In this document: positions 63,289 through 64,000 of the stretch, in pieces
How the letters are laid out: every line of letters begins with the position of its first letter
How positions within the stretch are numbered: the stretch's first letter is position 1
Source of the DNA: Bosea sp. PAMC 26642
GTDB taxonomy: Bacteria > Pseudomonadota > Alphaproteobacteria > Rhizobiales > Beijerinckiaceae
Direction of reading: 5' to 3'
NCBI RefSeq assembly: GCF_001562255.1
Contig: NZ_CP014301.1
Span: 4,681,501-4,745,500, forward strand
DNA: 64,000 bases
Program-made: the position numbers and the translations under genes
Notes under the pieces: generated by a model
What the model was told of the DNA's origin: nothing
The model's input: only the letters and a program-made list of their open reading frames with translations
Database searches by the model: none

Positions 63289-64000
63289 TCATGCGAAACG
63301 TCCCGCCGGCTCGAATCCCGCGGGCAGTCGCCCGGCGGGCACGGCGAGGCTGGAGCGATCGCGCGCGACATGCTCGCCCTGTCCGGGCTTGCCCGCCAGC
63401 ACGCCGTCGCGCACAACGACCTGCCCGCGCACGATCGTGAGCACAGGCCAGCCTTTCACGGCGATCCCCTCATAGGGCGTATAGTCGGCCCCGTGATGGA
63501 GCAGCGACTGCGAAATCGTCACCTCGCGCTCAGGGTCCCAGATCGCGATGTCGGCATCCATGCCGATCGCGATCGAACCCTTCTTCGTCAGACCGTAGGT
63601 TTTAGCGTGGTTGGTCGATGATAGCGCCACGAACTGGTTCAGCGTGATGCGGCCCTTGCCGACGCCCTCGGAGAACAGGATCGGCAGGCGGGTCTCGATG
63701 CCGGGGATGCCGTTGGGCACCCAGCGGAAGGAGGTCTTGCCCTTCGGGATCAGCTTGCCGGCCGGGTCGTCATAGCGGAACGGGCAATGGTCGGAGGAAA
63801 AGACGTTGAAGGTGCCGTTCGCCAGGCCCTCCCAGCAGGCCTGCTGGCTCGCCGTATCGCGCGGCGGTGGCGAGCAGACATATTTCGCACCCTCCATGTT
63901 GAGGCCGTCCATGTCCTTCTCGGTCAGCACGAGATATTGCGGGCAGGTCTCGCCATAGACCTTCAAGCCCCGCGAACGGGCGCGCTGGATTTCCTCCATC
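63289..64000 (-). CDS. Dihydropyrimidinase / D-hydantoinase, C-terminal part (5' end beyond window)
   Basis: The last ~237 residues of a cyclic amidohydrolase; the reading frame is open to the window edge, so the start is outside. GETCPQYLVLTEKDMDGLNM, KYVCSPPPRD, FSSDHCPFRY with a metal-ligand aspartate, and GIPGIETRLPILFSEGV are typical for dihydropyrimidinases, as is GSIAIGMDADIAIWDPE near the C-terminus. It opens the ring of dihydrouracil, dihydrothymine or hydantoins, and the product would be the substrate of the amidohydrolase encoded 60 bp downstream. Confidence 0.92.
   Translation of the reverse strand, partial: MEEIQRARSRGLKVYGETCPQYLVLTEKDMDGLNMEGAKYVCSPPPRDTASQQACWEGLANGTFNVFSSDHCPFRYDDPAGKLIPKGKTSFRWVPNGIPGIETRLPILFSEGVGKGRITLNQFVALSSTNHAKTYGLTKKGSIAIGMDADIAIWDPEREVTISQSLLHHGADYTPYEGIAVKGWPVLTIVRGQVVVRDGVLAGKPGQGEHVARDRSSLAVPAGRLPAGFEPAGRFA

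Noticed and set aside
62656..63621. 321-codon plus-strand frame over the amidohydrolase and hydantoinase genes
   Set aside because: Antisense frame crossing two real genes and their intergenic gap.
1..64000. CRISPR arrays, tRNA, rRNA and prophage genes
   Set aside because: No regularly spaced direct repeats, cloverleaf-like segments, rRNA sequence or phage structural proteins were recognised in the window; short tRNAs could be missed by eye.

Overview
The window is a 64 kb piece of a GC-rich alphaproteobacterial chromosome, most likely from the Hyphomicrobiales. This is an inference from Cpa-type Tad genes with an A24 prepilin peptidase, the rml set, the codon bias and the IS families. Most of it is accessory: a cell-surface polysaccharide island, a Tad (Flp) pilus locus and a nested pile of insertion sequences. 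The last ~10.5 kb (from about 53.4 kb) is uniformly GC-rich and looks like ordinary chromosome.

Layout. 0-1.8 kb: decayed DNA and an intact IS481-type element. 2.1-9.1 kb (+): a two-gene polysaccharide ABC exporter (permease and ATPase), a gap, then an RgpF-like protein, a PglD/NeuD-like acyltransferase, a DegT-type aminotransferase and two glycosyltransferases. 9.2-17.9 kb (-): a facing operon with a GT2-GT4 fusion, a protein with five 38-residue repeats, a GT2, a LegB-like dehydratase, a nucleotidyltransferase and an SDR reductase, ending in a large membrane protein. 18.3-20.3 kb: a methyltransferase and an intact IS630 element with an A7 frameshift site. 20.5-25.8 kb: an acyltransferase, GtrA, a GtrB/DPM1-like transferase, WecE and a GtrII-like membrane protein. 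Together these resemble a complete lipid-carrier-dependent glycan decoration module.

25.9-39.2 kb: the Tad pilus locus. One strand carries cpaA-flp-cpaB-cpaE-cpaF-tadB-tadC-tadE-tadE-tadG. The other carries two unknown genes, a TadD-like TPR lipoprotein, the CpaC secretin and a small lipoprotein. 39.3-47.6 kb: IS territory. It holds an IS630 pseudogene with three TAG codons, an island with a ferritin-like Tat-type secreted protein and a small secreted protein, then a nested mosaic (IS630 remnant, IS481, IS701, IS630 split by an IS3 fragment, and a truncated second-type IS630). 47.6-52.8 kb: a 701-residue membrane protein with an AT-rich first third and a double-GT2 glycosyltransferase.

53.4-56.8 kb: rfbA-rfbD-rfbC-rfbB for dTDP-L-rhamnose; the rfbA/rfbB intermediate also feeds WecE. 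57.0-59.5 kb: an acyltransferase-3 membrane protein and a rhamnosyltransferase-like GT2. 59.7-64 kb: nadE (glutamine-dependent NAD+ synthetase), an M20-type ureido/carbamoyl amidohydrolase and the 3' part of a dihydropyrimidinase gene running off the window.

Taken together, the locus makes activated deoxy- and amino-sugars (dTDP-rhamnose, probably dTDP-Fuc4N, and a LegB-type 4-amino sugar), assembles them with at least seven glycosyltransferases, exports the chain by an ABC transporter, and may decorate it outside the membrane through the Gtr module. No rRNA, tRNA, CRISPR array or phage structural gene was seen.
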